A stretch of 64,000 bases of DNA from Salminus brasiliensis. Lineage: Eukaryota > Chordata > Actinopteri > Characiformes > Bryconidae. The position numbers were made by a program, and so were the translations under genes. The first letter of the stretch is position 1, and each line of letters starts with the position of its first letter. The DNA is taken from positions 26,968,782 through 27,032,781 of the forward strand of contig NC_132893.1 of assembly GCF_030463535.1 (NCBI RefSeq), written 5' to 3'. Below are positions 48,601 through 62,900 of the stretch, one piece after another. A model generated the notes under the pieces. The model did no database searches. It saw only the letters and a list, made by a program, of their open reading frames with translations, and was not told the DNA's origin.

Positions 48601-51600
48601 GCTGCAGGGACTGCTGAGGTTTAGTTGCCAGTGGCTGTAGTGCATTCTCTCTCTCCAAAAAAGAAAGCTCAGACTAAAAACACATGAGCTGAGGCCATGT
48701 CAGATTTGAAACATTTGCAATAAGATCTGTTTTCCCCCCCAGTGCTTTTCTAATGGTCTGTGTATGTAAAGAGCCATCTATGAGGAGAAAAAAAAGCTGA
48801 AAATAATAATCGGTATGGTGCAAAGCCTGGGGCTGAATATGCACTCTGCTGGGTAGACTGATGAATGTGCATGTGTTTTAACCTGCTACCTTCATTCTTC
48901 TGTAATATGTAGCATAGCTGTGTTTTTGCGCCAATGTTTTCAGAGCATTCAAGGACATCCGCACTAATGGATAATGTGGGGGGGGGGGGGAAGGAAGGAA
49001 AAAAGTTCTGGTGTCCAAATTGATACTGAATCAAGATGAAGACAGCTGGATGTTTAGCTTAAGAGTTTTCTTTCTACTTTTCAGGCACATAAAAACTGCC
49101 AAAATATGACTGAGATTGAGGCCAAAGTCAGCTATGTCAAACTGGCTCGGTCTCTCAAAACTTACGGAGTGTCCTTCTTCCTAGTAAAGGTAAAGCATTC
49201 TTTCCTGTTCTATAATACCAAACATGTTCATCAAATTAAGAACAACAATGCATTTTTTTTCAGGTCATTGTGTAAATACTCATTCTTGCAAATGACTCAC
49301 TGATTAACACCAGAAGGGAAAGCTTCTACACAGATGGAGTTGATGGAATGTGTCTCTCCAACCTGTAGGAAAAAATGAAAGGCAAGAACAAGCTGGTCCC
49401 TCGCCTGCTGGGCATCACTAAGGAGAGTGTGATGAGAGTGGACGAGAAGACCAAGGAGGTGATGCAGGAGTGGAGCCTGACCAACATCAAGCGCTGGGCT
49501 GCATCACCAAAGAGCTTCACACTGGTGAGTCTGGCCCCTTTTCTGATATAATGATGATGTCCTTGTATAGGAAGCACCTCCCCTTTTTAATGCCGGTATG
49601 TGTAATTGTCGCTGTGGTCTTAATTCTGCATATTATGTTCACTGTAATAACTGTTGAGATTGTCCGAGGTTGTCGGATTCATCAGAGAATATTATGAGTC
49701 TTGTGACTCATCTAATTGCACCATTGCTTTATGCAGTTGATCAAATTAGCCCAAATCCAAATCCAATAGTGTAGAACAATGGTTAAAAACAAACATTGTT
49801 TTATCTTAAATGTGAAGGGCACAATTGATATATTGGACACAGTTTAGAGCATGAGGTTAAACGGACCTGGCAATGGAAGTTGCATTACTGAGAACTTCTT
49901 TTCTCTGAAAACAAACTCTCCTGATCCAGGAGCATATTTCCCCTTCATCAGAATGATAATAAACAAGATTATTCTGAGGAGTGTGCCTGATATTCAAGCC
50001 TTGCTTCCTGTTCGGTCCCTTTGACATACTACAGAAAAAGAGGGACATGTCAGTAGTTTTATTTTTGAATGTCTGGGGAAATACTCAGGCTGCTATTTCC
50101 TGGCAAATCACCATGGAGTTGAAATCTGGCTTTATGATGTAAAACTGGGGAAAAATGGTTCGGTATTATGGCTATGGCAATCTTATAATCTTTCATAAGC
50201 TGAGCTGCAGTGTGAGCAGAAACCATCGAAACTTGTCTGTTGACAGTTATTGAATTCATTGGTTACAGCTACTCATTGTGTTTTCTAATAAAAAACTGTC
50301 CAGTGTGTTGTTTTTTTTTCTTGAATAAGCCCTTTTGTTAATTTAATTACTACATCTTTTAAGATACTGTGTTATTTTAAATACTGTCTTAAACACCATC
50401 ATACCTAAAGTCTTTTGAATCAACTCTCCATTCCCTCTTCAGTTTGAAAGAATATTAATTCTGCATATTATGTTCACTGTAATAACTGTTGACATTGTCA
50501 GAGGTTGTCGGGTTCATCAGAGAATATTATGAGTCTTGTGACTCATCTAATTGCACTATTGCTTTATGCAGTTGATCAAATGGGGGGGGGGGGTATTGTA
50601 GTATGACTCTTTTAGTATATAATTTTTGGTATAGTCCAATTTGATGTGCAGTCATCTTCTAGATGACCGGTTAAACATTCAAATCACATTAAGACTTCAT
50701 GCACATATGATGTACAACTTGCATGTGAACACATGTTTTCTATACCATGTTTTTTTAGTATAATCAATAGTGGGACCACTTTTTCTTCTTTAGGACTTTG
50801 GAGATTATCAGGATGGCTACTACTCAGTCCAGACCACTGAGGGGGAGCAGATTGCACAGCTGATTGCTGGGTACATCGACATCATCCTTAAAAAGGTAGC
50901 ACATTTACCTGTATACTACTTGTTACTGTATTTTAAGCAGTATGTTTTGGAAAGCTTAACATTTCTTTTTAACAAGAACTGTTCTGTAATGTTTTCCCAT
51001 ATAAAACAAAACACAAACATTTATAAAGAAATCCAAGCACTGATCTCCACATAGATTTCATGAGGTTTTTTTTTTTTTTTGTAAACCTTTTGTACAGCAC
51101 TACTGAAGTAAATAATCAACATCTCTTTTGCTGAAAATCTAGCTGGCAGCAGTATGTTTGCTTTTTGACATGATCAGATCCATTGGTGTAGAGTTACTTC
51201 CACCAGCCGATTTTGTCTAGCAGCCTTATTTGCAATGGTTGCGCAACAAGTCTCTCTGCAGGAACTGCCAGTGGTTCGCAGGAGACGATGGAATTCCACA
51301 ACAAACCTTGATGCTTGACCTTTGAAGGGTGAACAGCTTGGCAACAAAGTGCTTCTTTCAGACTCCTTTCACAAGTAACATAGCAAAACTCTCTAGAAAC
51401 TAATCGCGTGAACCCTGTTTGTCCACAGAAAAAGAGCAAAGACCACTTTGGCCTAGAGGGAGATGAGGAATCGACCATGCTTGAAGATTCTGTATCACCT
51501 AAAAAGTAAGCTTGATGGTCCGACCATCACTATCTCTTGGTATTCTTTGGTAGTGTTAGATAAGTTCAGTTTAATTCAGGATTGTAAAAAATTCCTCACT

Positions 51601-54600
51601 GCTAAGAGGATCCTAACCGACATGCCGGCTGCACAAGTTATTAAGTTTTAAAAAGCTTGAAAGGTTTTCAGATTGATCTTTATAAAAGTGAACTTTCCGG
51701 TTTGGCCTTAGTCAGAGAAAGCAATATGTAAATATGAAAACCTGCAACCACAGTTATTCAAATACAAATCTTTTACAAGTCTAGATCAAAAGTAAATATG
51801 CCTTTGGGCGACTGCTTTTCAGTCTAACATCTGCAAAGCTGTGATTGATATTCCAGACTTCTAAAAATATATTTTCCCTGCCCTGAAAGATATATTTCCT
51901 ATTTCAAATCTATTTCCCCCCATCATTACTTTTGCAGGTTTTAGCACCATATGTATTCTCATTTTAATGCACTTCCTGCTTCTGTGACATCTCCAATGTC
52001 TCCAGCATAAGTCAACCTACATAGTAGCCGTGCCTGATATACAGCTGATTCTCTGTGTGTTTCTCAAAGGTCGACAGTGGTGCAGCAGCAGTTCAATAAG
52101 GTGGGGAAGGTGGAGACCGGCTCCGTGGCCATGCCGGTCATCATGCGATCAGGTGCAGGTGGTCCAGGAAACTTCCAGGTGGGATCCATGCCTCAGGCCA
52201 AGCAGCAGATCACAAGTGGCCAGATGCACACAGGACACATGCCCCCACTGGTAAGCTGGCTCATAGCTGAGGCATTTTTAAATGCAGAATACATTCAGGC
52301 TCAGATTATTCACTGAATCAAATGTGTGGATTTTTTTTTGTAACTGTTCCATATAACTCCTGTGCAATTCCCTTCTGTTGCAGACCTCAGCCCAGCAGGC
52401 CCTAACTGGCACCATTAACTCCAGTATGCAGGCAGTGCAGGCTGCCCAGGCCTCTCTGGATGACTTTGATGCCCTGCCTCCATTGGGCACTGATGCGGTG
52501 AGTCATATTAAACACTAACAAAACTCATCTGGTCACCATTGTGCACCATGCATCCATAGTCTATAAATACATACAGTGGTAATATACAGTACTTTTCATG
52601 GCTTAATTTGGTAATCTGCATTACCTTCTCCTGTCTGTTTGTCAGGCTTCTCAAGCCTGGAGGAAGAACAAAATGGATGAGTCCAAGCATGAGATTCATT
52701 CTCAGGTGGATGCTATAACTGCAGGAACAGCATCTATGGTCAATCTCACTGCAGGTAAGTTCAGACGCACACATGCACAGTTGTTGTCATATTGAAATAC
52801 TTCACTTTTTTCTGCTATTCAGTCATCAGGAACGTTTATAGCTCTCAACAGGAGACATTTGCCATTCTGACATGCTGTACAAACTGCACTGTACCTCAGA
52901 CCATTCTCCCTCTGTTTTGTAGGTGACCCAGCGGAGACAGACTACACAGCTGTTGGCTGTGCAGTGACCACTATTTCCTCCAACCTGACGGAGATGTCTA
53001 AGGGTGTGAAACTACTGGCAGCTCTGATGGAGGATGAGGGTGGAAATGGCCAGCAGCTTCTGGGTGCTGCCCGGAACCTGGCCTGCGCCGTGTCTGACAT
53101 GCTTAAGACGGCTCAACCCGCCAGCACTGAGGTTATACACCACTTTGTTTAATGCTTATTCAGGGAGCTCTACAGTAAATACAGGGAAAAAACAGTAGAG
53201 TCTATAATGATACAAAAAAGAGCTCAAATATTATGTTACTATGAGAGGGGGTTCTTTGTGGGATGCTGGTTGAAATGTGAAATATTCAATGTCGAGGAGA
53301 TGTTTTCTGAAATTTTCCAGAACAATAAACTGCATTGTTCGCTGTAGTTTCTAGGTCATTAACTGTTTGTAGGGTAAATTAATTAGTCAGTCGCTGAATG
53401 TAATATAAAATGATTAAATGTCTGTCTGTACTTCACAGCCTCGACAGAACCTTCTGCAGGCTGCAGGTAATGTGGGCCAGGCCAGCGGAGAATTGCTGCA
53501 GCAGATTGGAGAAAGTGATGCTGACCAGCAATTCCAGGTATGTTGACTATTAACTAACATATGTTTAAATAAAACATTGCCATTATAAATACATTTATCT
53601 TGCAATTTCTTTGTTACTGCCTTAACCAGTCCTTAGGCAGAGGATCGTTCAGACACACAAGACGGATTCACCATTATAGTCAAATGATGGTAACAAAACG
53701 CCCTCAGAGAAAGAGTAATTCGTCTTCACTAGCCAATCGTACTAATTTTTCCCTAATCATATTTAGTAACTGTAGTTGGAGAGCTCATTTAATCTGAGTT
53801 CATTAATATATAACTTCACTTAAAAATTTTGAGAACACTTGCTGCCTATTTATTCAATCAAATGGCATATCAGATTGGTTTTGGGTCAGACTATGGTGAA
53901 ACAAATAGTCTCAAAGTAAATTTTTCGGTGGAGTTACACTTCAGTACTTGATCAATGTACTATTAAATCACAAGTCCTCATCTTATGTTGGTAATTTTTA
54001 GGGTGGTAACCTGGTGGTGGGTCTCTCAGTGTTGTCTCAAATGTTATTCTACTTGTAATGCTGTGCACATGATGTAAATCAGCAGTATGCATTTTTTTTG
54101 TATTAACTAGAGTACTGTGAGACTGTTATATATTACAATTGCTTGAGTGGTCTAAATATTTACATTACAGTTAGAAAGCAGCCCAAATTATTATTTCTTC
54201 AGTGACATGACAATCAACCTGATGCTCCCTGGGGCTTAGTTTTTGTGGCATTCTGTTAGCAGTGTGCTAGTCTAGTGAAACAGGCCCTGGAGGCCTGCAG
54301 CAGACTTAATACTGCTCTCAAGTGCTCATGGAATGCAACTCGACCACAACCGCCACAAATTACATAAGCGCCCGCTCTTCATGAGTTTTCCCTCTCTTCT
54401 AACATTAAGGAGCAAGCCATTCAACTTCCTGCTGCTAAAAGAAACATTTAGTCACTAGCACCATAAATGAACGTCTACTGAAACTGCTGTATATGGAATT
54501 TTTGGAATTGCACAGGGGTTGACAGTGTTTTTTTTTTTATTTGAGGCCCGCTTTGGTCTGATTTGTGCTGTGACAGTCCATAGGCAGAACCTTTCCTATT

Positions 54601-57600
54601 CTGTGTTGTGTTTTTGGGGTCTGGCTGCGTCAACCCTGCAACCCCATCAGGAGTGCTTCCCTAGTTGCCTAGCACTGTGGTTTTTATTGTTTTTGCAGGC
54701 CTGTTGAACACATTTTTTTCTGAAACAGAAACACACATCCATTTGTTTTATGGTGTTTTGTTAAAACATTCTTTTCACTTTTCAACTGGCCGCTATTAAA
54801 GAGGAATGCCTCTGTAGCCATGAACGTTTATCAGACAGCCTGCTGCATTGCACAAGAAAAGGAACCAGAAATCTATAGAAAAGGCTTTGATTATTGGCTT
54901 TACTCTCTGTTACATGTGGCACTACTTGGCTGTTCTTGGATTTCTACCTACAGTCAATAGCCGGGGGCCTCCCTGCTGCTAGTTTTAAACATAACCTTGT
55001 GGAATACAATTATATCTATTGTGGTAGCAGTCTGCTCCGTGGAAAGAATCCAGAGTATGCGGTACACTATCAAGTCAGTCAGCCTCTAGTTGGCATCGCT
55101 GTTCATCCTTTGAGGTTATAACACTTTTGATGGTATAATACACTCATTTATCACACTGGCAGAATATGTAAATCTACAGATTGGACTTTAAAATATCTGA
55201 ATGTATGTCATTGTAATACTGGCTTGCAGAGATGTTCGTAGCAGCTTTCCTAATGCTGCAGTGACTTGCAGTGAACTGCCACTATCTTTAATATGTAGCT
55301 GCTTGTCGTTCAAATAAACATTTACAAATGTAGTGAGTTATTGTGTGTATACAGATATCTGTATGTTTCTAAATTAACACCTTGATGAGGGAAAAAAAAG
55401 AAATCCATTCAAAATGTGTGTCTGTCCACAATAAAAAAAAATGACGAGCGGTGTCTGTATGGCTGTGTGTGTGTGTGTGTGGTCTGCAGGACATGCTGAT
55501 GAAGCTGGCTAAGGCAGTGGCTAATGCAGCGGCGGCTCTGGTCCTGAAAGCAAAGAATGTGGCTCAGAAAACCGAAGACTCAGCCCAGCAGAACCGGGTC
55601 ATTGCAGCTGCCACACAGTGTGCCCTCTCCACCTCCCAGCTGGTGGCCTGTACACGGGTGAGAACTTGCATGCAAACACAGATACAAAACACACACACAT
55701 GCAAAGAAGCCAGACTGCTACCATACTGCTCCTATTTCATGGTTCAGTTTTTACAACCATGCTTTGACCAGTAGGGACTAATTTCTTCAGACAGACCTAC
55801 TGAGCAAGCCAGATGTGTGTCTGTGTGTGTTTGTCATTTTGGATGCATGCGCTCTCCAGGTGGTGGCTCCTACCATTAGCTCCCCGGTGTGTCAAGAGCA
55901 GCTGATTGAGGCAGGGAAATTGGTGGCCAAGTCGGTGGAAGGCTGTGTGGAGGCGTCCCAGGGGGCCACAAGTGACGAGCAGCTGTTGAAGCAAGTGGGT
56001 GTGGCCGCTACAGGTGTTACTCAGGCCCTTAATGAGCTCCTTCAGCACATTAAGCAATATGCCAGTGGGGGCAAGCCGATTGGCCGTCACGGCGAAGCCA
56101 CTGACCGCATCCTGGACGTCACAGAGAACATCTTCAGCTCCATGGGAGATGCAGGTGTGAAGAGAAGGAGAGATATTGCTGTTATGTTGGGGTGTCTCAA
56201 ATTTCACTATTGTTAGGTTATTCCTGATTTGGACCAATAGTTCACTGGAGCTTTGCTATCTGTCGTATTCTTTAGCTAGTACAGTTTATGTAGTATAAAT
56301 GACAACTCCAAATTGCTATTATTTTCTCTTGAAAATGCACTGCTGAAATTCCTCATTATTTTTCTACTCTCTGTACTTGGACTGTAGTACCCAACTAACC
56401 TCTTTCTCTGGTAGGTGAGATGGTGCGGCAGGCGAGGATCTTGGCCCAGGCCACTTCTGACCTGGTAAATGCCATCAAGGCGGATGCTGAGGGTGAGACG
56501 GACCTGGAGAACTCGCGCAAGCTGCTGTCTGCCGCCAAGCTTCTGGCTGACGCCACTGCCAAGATGGTGGAGGCTGCCAAGGTGCATAACATGAGATATA
56601 GGCCCCATCTCCTTCCAGAGGATTTACGGGCGTAGGGCAGAATGAATTTTTTTGGCTCAATCAGCTAACTCTGACTGAGTGAGGCATAAACGGAGGAAAG
56701 AACAGTCAGCTAAAGAACGACTTACAGGTCGACTGTTGATGGGTTTTTAAGGCTGATTAACAGCTGCAGGAATGGAAGGTTGAAGATAATGAGAAAGTAG
56801 AGTCATGTTTTAGCTTCAGAATGTCAATTGTGTATATGAGGTCATACCTGTAATAGAGTTTAACTTTTTGTGTGTGTTTGTGTGTTGGAGCAGGGTGCTG
56901 CCGCAAACCCGGACAGTGAGGAGCAACAGCAGAAGTTGCGCGAAGCAGCTGAAGGCCTGCGCATGGCAACCAACGCAGCAGCACAGAATGCCATCAAAAA
57001 GAGACTGGTTAACAAGCTGGAGGTGAGTGAGGACCTGCCACCACACAAAATCAACCAAATGAAGTCTTAACTTGTCTCCTAAAATACACATATAACAAAT
57101 AAGACTTTTAAATTGCATTTAAAATGAGCACCTTCAACAGTGGTACTTCAAGTATATCATAAATGTACTTATGATATACTTAATGTCCAAATGTTTGTGG
57201 ACACCTCTTCTAATGAATGCATTTAGCTATTTTAAGTTGCACCTACTGCTGACACATATGTGCAAAACACACACACACATAGCTTGTCTAGTCCTTGTAG
57301 AGAAGTATCTCCAATAAAATGGGACTCTTTGCAGATAAACATGAACCTATCGGCACCATGTCCAATGCCAGCCATGGGTTAGAAGAGGTGTTTTTTCTTG
57401 TAAGATTTTAGTTGGAAATTAAAAATAGCTCAAATGAATCACTGAACAGTAGGATCTCAAGTTTTGTTGTGACCTAGGAACTGGTTATCTGTTTTCAGAG
57501 TGCTGAGATGAGTGTAGCTTCGGGGTAAAGTCCTAGATGTAATTGGTCAGAGCATGTTCAGAGCTGGATGGTTGCTGAGAGCGTAAACTCAAGCATGTTT

Positions 57601-59886
57601 TAATGGGGGGGCGAATGTTTCTTCAGTCTCGTTTCAACTTGTTTCTCCTGAACAAAGGCTAAGATCACTGTGCACACTTTGCACACAGCTTTTAACACAC
57701 TCTTCTGTTAACCAGTGTGCAGAGAATTGTGGCTGAATGTCGACCAGAATAGCTAAATTCCCAGAAGGTGGATGTTTGAAGAGTGAAGCAAACACTTGTA
57801 GCTTCCACATGACTAAGTGGCATTTTGTTGTAACTAAATGTTCAGAGGGCAGTGTTTTATATGGCACAACAATGTAGAGCAGTCTGCAAAGTCCACATGT
57901 AGTTAAGTAATAGAGTTCAGAGTTCTGAACAGTTTTAATGCAGATTATTCTCTTTTACGTAACATGCATGATTTTTAATCTTAAATAAATCCAGAAAACA
58001 ATACTTAAGTAATAAAGTAAGTGTCTATTTAGCTCTTTTTTCTTTTAACAGAGCATGTGCACTTTATTTTGTATGACTTTTTCAGTGGGCCTTTGGTACA
58101 TTCTGTATGTGATATAGCTGTGGTCCTGTACTTCTGCCTCTTCCCAAACTCATGTTTCATTGTTTCTCTTTGCTCAGTTCTCTGTGAGTAAATGAAGCGG
58201 TAGCAGTATGTCTGGTGTGAGGTTTTCTTTAGTAATCTCTAATCAAGCAAGCGCTCTGTTTCCTGCAGAATGCTGCAAAGCAGGCTGCTGCAGCCGCTAC
58301 TCAGACCATAGCCGCCGCCCAGCATGCTGCCTCATCCAATAAGAACCCAGCAGCCCAGCAGCAGCTTGTTCAGAGCTGCAAGGTAGGTTCTGTGGTAACC
58401 TCTCACACTTCCTGATCCTATAAGGTCACAGCGAGGACACCCACCAGTCACCAGGCAGATATGACTAATTTCACTCACCACAAAACCTTAAAAAATAAAT
58501 GCTGGTAAATGAACCTGGAAACACACTTTAGACTGTCCCTGTAATTGGTTGTCTTTTGGTAACCTTTTTCTTAAGCAGTAAATCAGTATCAGTAATGCAC
58601 CATACATAATAAAACTGTTTTGTATTTTACTAGTTTCAATAGCTGTTCATTTCTAGTCACGCTGGAAACGAACAACCAGCTGCTACAATATTCTTGCAAA
58701 GCATGCACCAGGACAGTGCATGTTCAGGTAGTTAGTTGGGTGTTTGGGGTGTTATTCATTTATTAATTAATGTATTACGTTTTTATGTTTTGGGGAAATA
58801 TTAACTAGTTGATCAGTGTTATACTTGTTGTGAAATTACCCTTTTTTATGCAAGGTTTTAATTAACCTTGCATTAGTGGTTGTCCTGAAATGATCCCAGG
58901 TCCTTCTGCATTCCTAGATTTTGTTGCATATTTGTAGCATTTTTGCATTACAGATTGTGGCAGACCAGATCCCTCAGCTGGTGCAGGGAGTAAGAGGCAG
59001 CCAGGCACAGCCTGACAGTCCCAGTGCCCAGCTTGCCCTCATTGGAGCCAGCCAGAACTTCCTCCAGGTATCCACACAACTCAACCCATTCAACTAGACT
59101 TCTGTCTAAAGTGAAAGTAAGATCAGGGGTTAACATTCTGGCTCATGATATCCATTTTCCTCTGTGTCAGCCTGGAGCCAAGATGGTGACTGCTGCCAAG
59201 GCTACTGTACCAACGATCAGCGACCAAGCATCAGCCATGCAGCTAAGCCAGTGTGCAAAGAATCTGGCCAGTGCTTTGGCCGAACTTCGCACCGCTGCTC
59301 AGAAGGTAATCTTGAGTACTCGTAAATAGACCAACCAAATGCATTTTTCTTTAAAAAGAGATTTAAACTCTGCTCCTGAATAGCGTAGCTGTTCAAGGTT
59401 TCATCTTATTGTCTGGAATTTGGGAGGCCAAGAGAACATTTGTCCTGCCTAATTTGAGGTTACACAGCACAGTATATGAAACATGGTCATTGTACTAATG
59501 TCTATAAATCACATCACTATAGACTATGACATAAATATTACACTGCTGGTACATTGATTGTTTAAATTCGACATCATTCGACAAATCTGTCTTGCACACT
59601 GTCTTTTTTTTGTTTGTTTTTTTTTGCTACAGGCACAGGAGGCATGCGGCCCCCTGGAGATCGATAATGCTCTGACCGTGGTACGGGGGCTGGAGAGGGA
59701 CATACATGAGGCAAAAGCCTCAGCAGCTGAAGGGAAACTCAGGCCCCTTCCTGGGGAAACGGTAAGTATACATCCTAATCTGATCTTGCTGTTTTAATGG
59801 TGGTAAATCCAAGCACACACCCAAAAGCGAACACACATGTAGCTTCAAAAAGGTTTATTTATATGTTCCTTAATGATATAACATAG

Positions 59887-59923
<37 letters not shown>

Positions 59924-62900
59924 CTGTGACCGCTTCTCACTATTTCAGACACCTGTACTGTACTAACAAAGAGAAACTATAACTCAACATATCTACGTTG
60001 CAGCTCTTATCACAAATGCTGCTGTTACGCAAACACACACACACACTCTCCCCCACACTTTTTCCACACACATTTCCTGTCACGTGAGCAACCACTTCAC
60101 ACACCACTGTTTGTGTGTGTGTGCACTTGCAGCCGTTGGAGGATTTCCTCTCAGCTAGTTCCCACAACTTACTGAATCTGTCTGCTGCTTAATCCTTAAG
60201 TGTCCAGCATGGCTCTGGGGATGATTATTCCATATTCAGCCCTCACGTTAGGGGAATTATATTTGAAAAATAGTCTGTTGATCAGAACGAAAGGTCAGGA
60301 CCTGCTCACTCCTGCTAGAGGCTTGGCCTGCCTTAGCCCATACAGTGTGTGGGATGGGAATGTGCAGAGTCTCATACACCAAAAACTATGTGTTAAATTT
60401 ATAATAACTCTCACAACTGTAGTTTGCATTGCCATGTTGTATAGTATTATTTAAAGACCTGTTTTGTTTGCTCATAAACCAAGTTTTAATGAAGCATTGC
60501 CTTATAATGCTTGACTGGCTTTTTGTATCATTCTGCTTATCAGTCAGCAGTGACTGCTAATGTAACGACTATTTTACTAAGCTATCAAATGATTTAAAGT
60601 CCCTGGGAACACATTCTCATATCATTTTTTGTGTAATACTAAACTTGAATTTAAAATGAAAACACAAAGCAGAAATCTAAAAAAAAAAAAAAAACCCATC
60701 TGGGCATGGTTTTTATGTTACAATAAACATGTGTGATGTTATTGTTTATGTAACCATGACCCTGCAAACTGCCTTGACACAGACATGTTGTGTTTTTTAG
60801 CTTTTTTCGGTTTTTATTTTACATATCTTTATAGTTTACTGGGCTGCGTGCCCCGTCGTCCAGCAGCTCGCTACGCACTGTGCTGGAAGGGGGCTTATTG
60901 ATTGCCAGCGGGCAGCATCAGGTTGTCTCTGGACTATCCGTCTGTCCCAGCATCTAATTGCAACAAGCACCGGCTATGATGGACAAAGGGGCATGTGGGG
61001 CAACTGCTCTCCCTTTCACGGCAGGTTTAGCTTTAGCACTTCAGGTTGCTCAGAATTAAAGAGAGGACAGAGCCATGTTAGCCTTGGGATTGATCAGGGG
61101 TATGCTGAAGTAAACCTGAGACACTTTTTCCACATCGGAGGAGAGCAAAACTGGTGAAAAGCAGCAGACATTTATTTGACTTTGGGAAGAGACTCATAAG
61201 TCATATTTTGTGCATTTACGTTGGAGTGTCCTGAGGAGCCAGATTAACTCAGATTTAGGTTTCCAAAGGCTTTAAAACAAGTTTTTTTTTGTTTGTTTGT
61301 TTTTGTTTTTCATATTCACATCACATTTCATTGCTCATTGACAACAGCACTTCATAACATGATTGTGTCTTGTGCCGATATACAAGTTAATATTAAGAAA
61401 GTTACTTTTTATCACATTATGCAGTATCCCAATAAAAAAACAAAGCAAAACACACACACTACCATGTGTAAAATACATAGAAGTACATTTAGTGTTCTGA
61501 ATGTCTTTTTTAAAAGTAGTAATGTATTACATTTCTTATTAGGATTGTTTGGATTTTATTTAGATTTTGTTTACATTTTGAATCTCATTTTTGGACATAC
61601 TGTATTTAAAAATAATCTGATAATCTGATGATACTTTGTAATGACACAGCAGTCATCATTAAGTTCTGAAATCCTGTTTGTAACAGTCATGGCCATTGTG
61701 GTTTTTGGTTTAGGTTAATCTAGCACAGTGTGTAGCATTGCTGCCCTCCTTTTTTTTTGGACTTGGTGGTAGAACCCTTGGTATTGTAAATCACATATGA
61801 ATTAGGAAAGGACAGCACTGTGACCTTTTACTGTAAGATGTGAAGGTACTCAGGCAAACAGTACGCTTAAGCAGCTGTGCAAACAGCGAATACAAAGCAT
61901 GGGATCAAAATGTGATGGCATAGTGGGACCTTATGAAACCTTATATCACTGCTCTGCATATCTAAATTAATCTTTAGTGAACACTGCCATGTAATTTACT
62001 AATTTGCTATGATGGAATTTCAGGGAACACGATTGCACTGTTGTGTATATTGAATGTTGTCATTATACTTAATTATTGAAAAGAATGATGCATGTCTAGC
62101 CTGTACTGAATGTTGTTAAATATCATTGTTGTTACAATATAAGGTGTCTTTTTGTGTGATTTTTGTGTTTTAGCTGGAGAAGTGCTCACAGGACCTGGGC
62201 TCTAACACCAAAGCAGTGAGCTCTGCAGTTGCTCAGTTGCTGAGTGAAGCCGCACAGGGCAATGAGAACTACACTGGTAAAGCTGCTGCTAAGCATTCTG
62301 TAACTCTGTTCACCCTCTGTGTAGTCTAGCATGGCTAGTGGAGTAACAAGCAACAGACAGTAGTACATGTGTGCTTTCACTGCATAGTGCTTTACCCCCT
62401 TTTTGGGAGTGTTTTTGCAAAGAGTCTTACAGCACCCCCTGGCTGCAGTGATTTAGCATTTTATAATTAAAGATTCAAGATTCAAAGAAGCATTATTGGC
62501 ATGACTGAAATGACAACAATATATTTTCGAAGCATTACAAAAATAACAATAACAACAAAAGAGTAACAATAATTACAAAATAGGTGACAACAGTAGTAAA
62601 TAAAATGAGCAAAAATGAAGACATAGGATATATATAAAATATGTAAATATGCTTTATATACATATTAATATTTATACACACAGCTGTACTGATAATTAAA
62701 GTGAAAAAGAAAAAGAGCTGCAGTAATGACTGTTAAAGTGAACAGTGAGGTAGGCGTTACCCACTGTCTCTCAGGCGATGACATGCTGATATATACTGGA
62801 CGGCGAGGGGGGTGGTGTGCCCCTCTCCCGGAATTATTCTTAATTTTTCCAGTTCCGTAAGTGTTTGGTAGTTTGGGATCAGCTATTTAAACCTGTCTGT

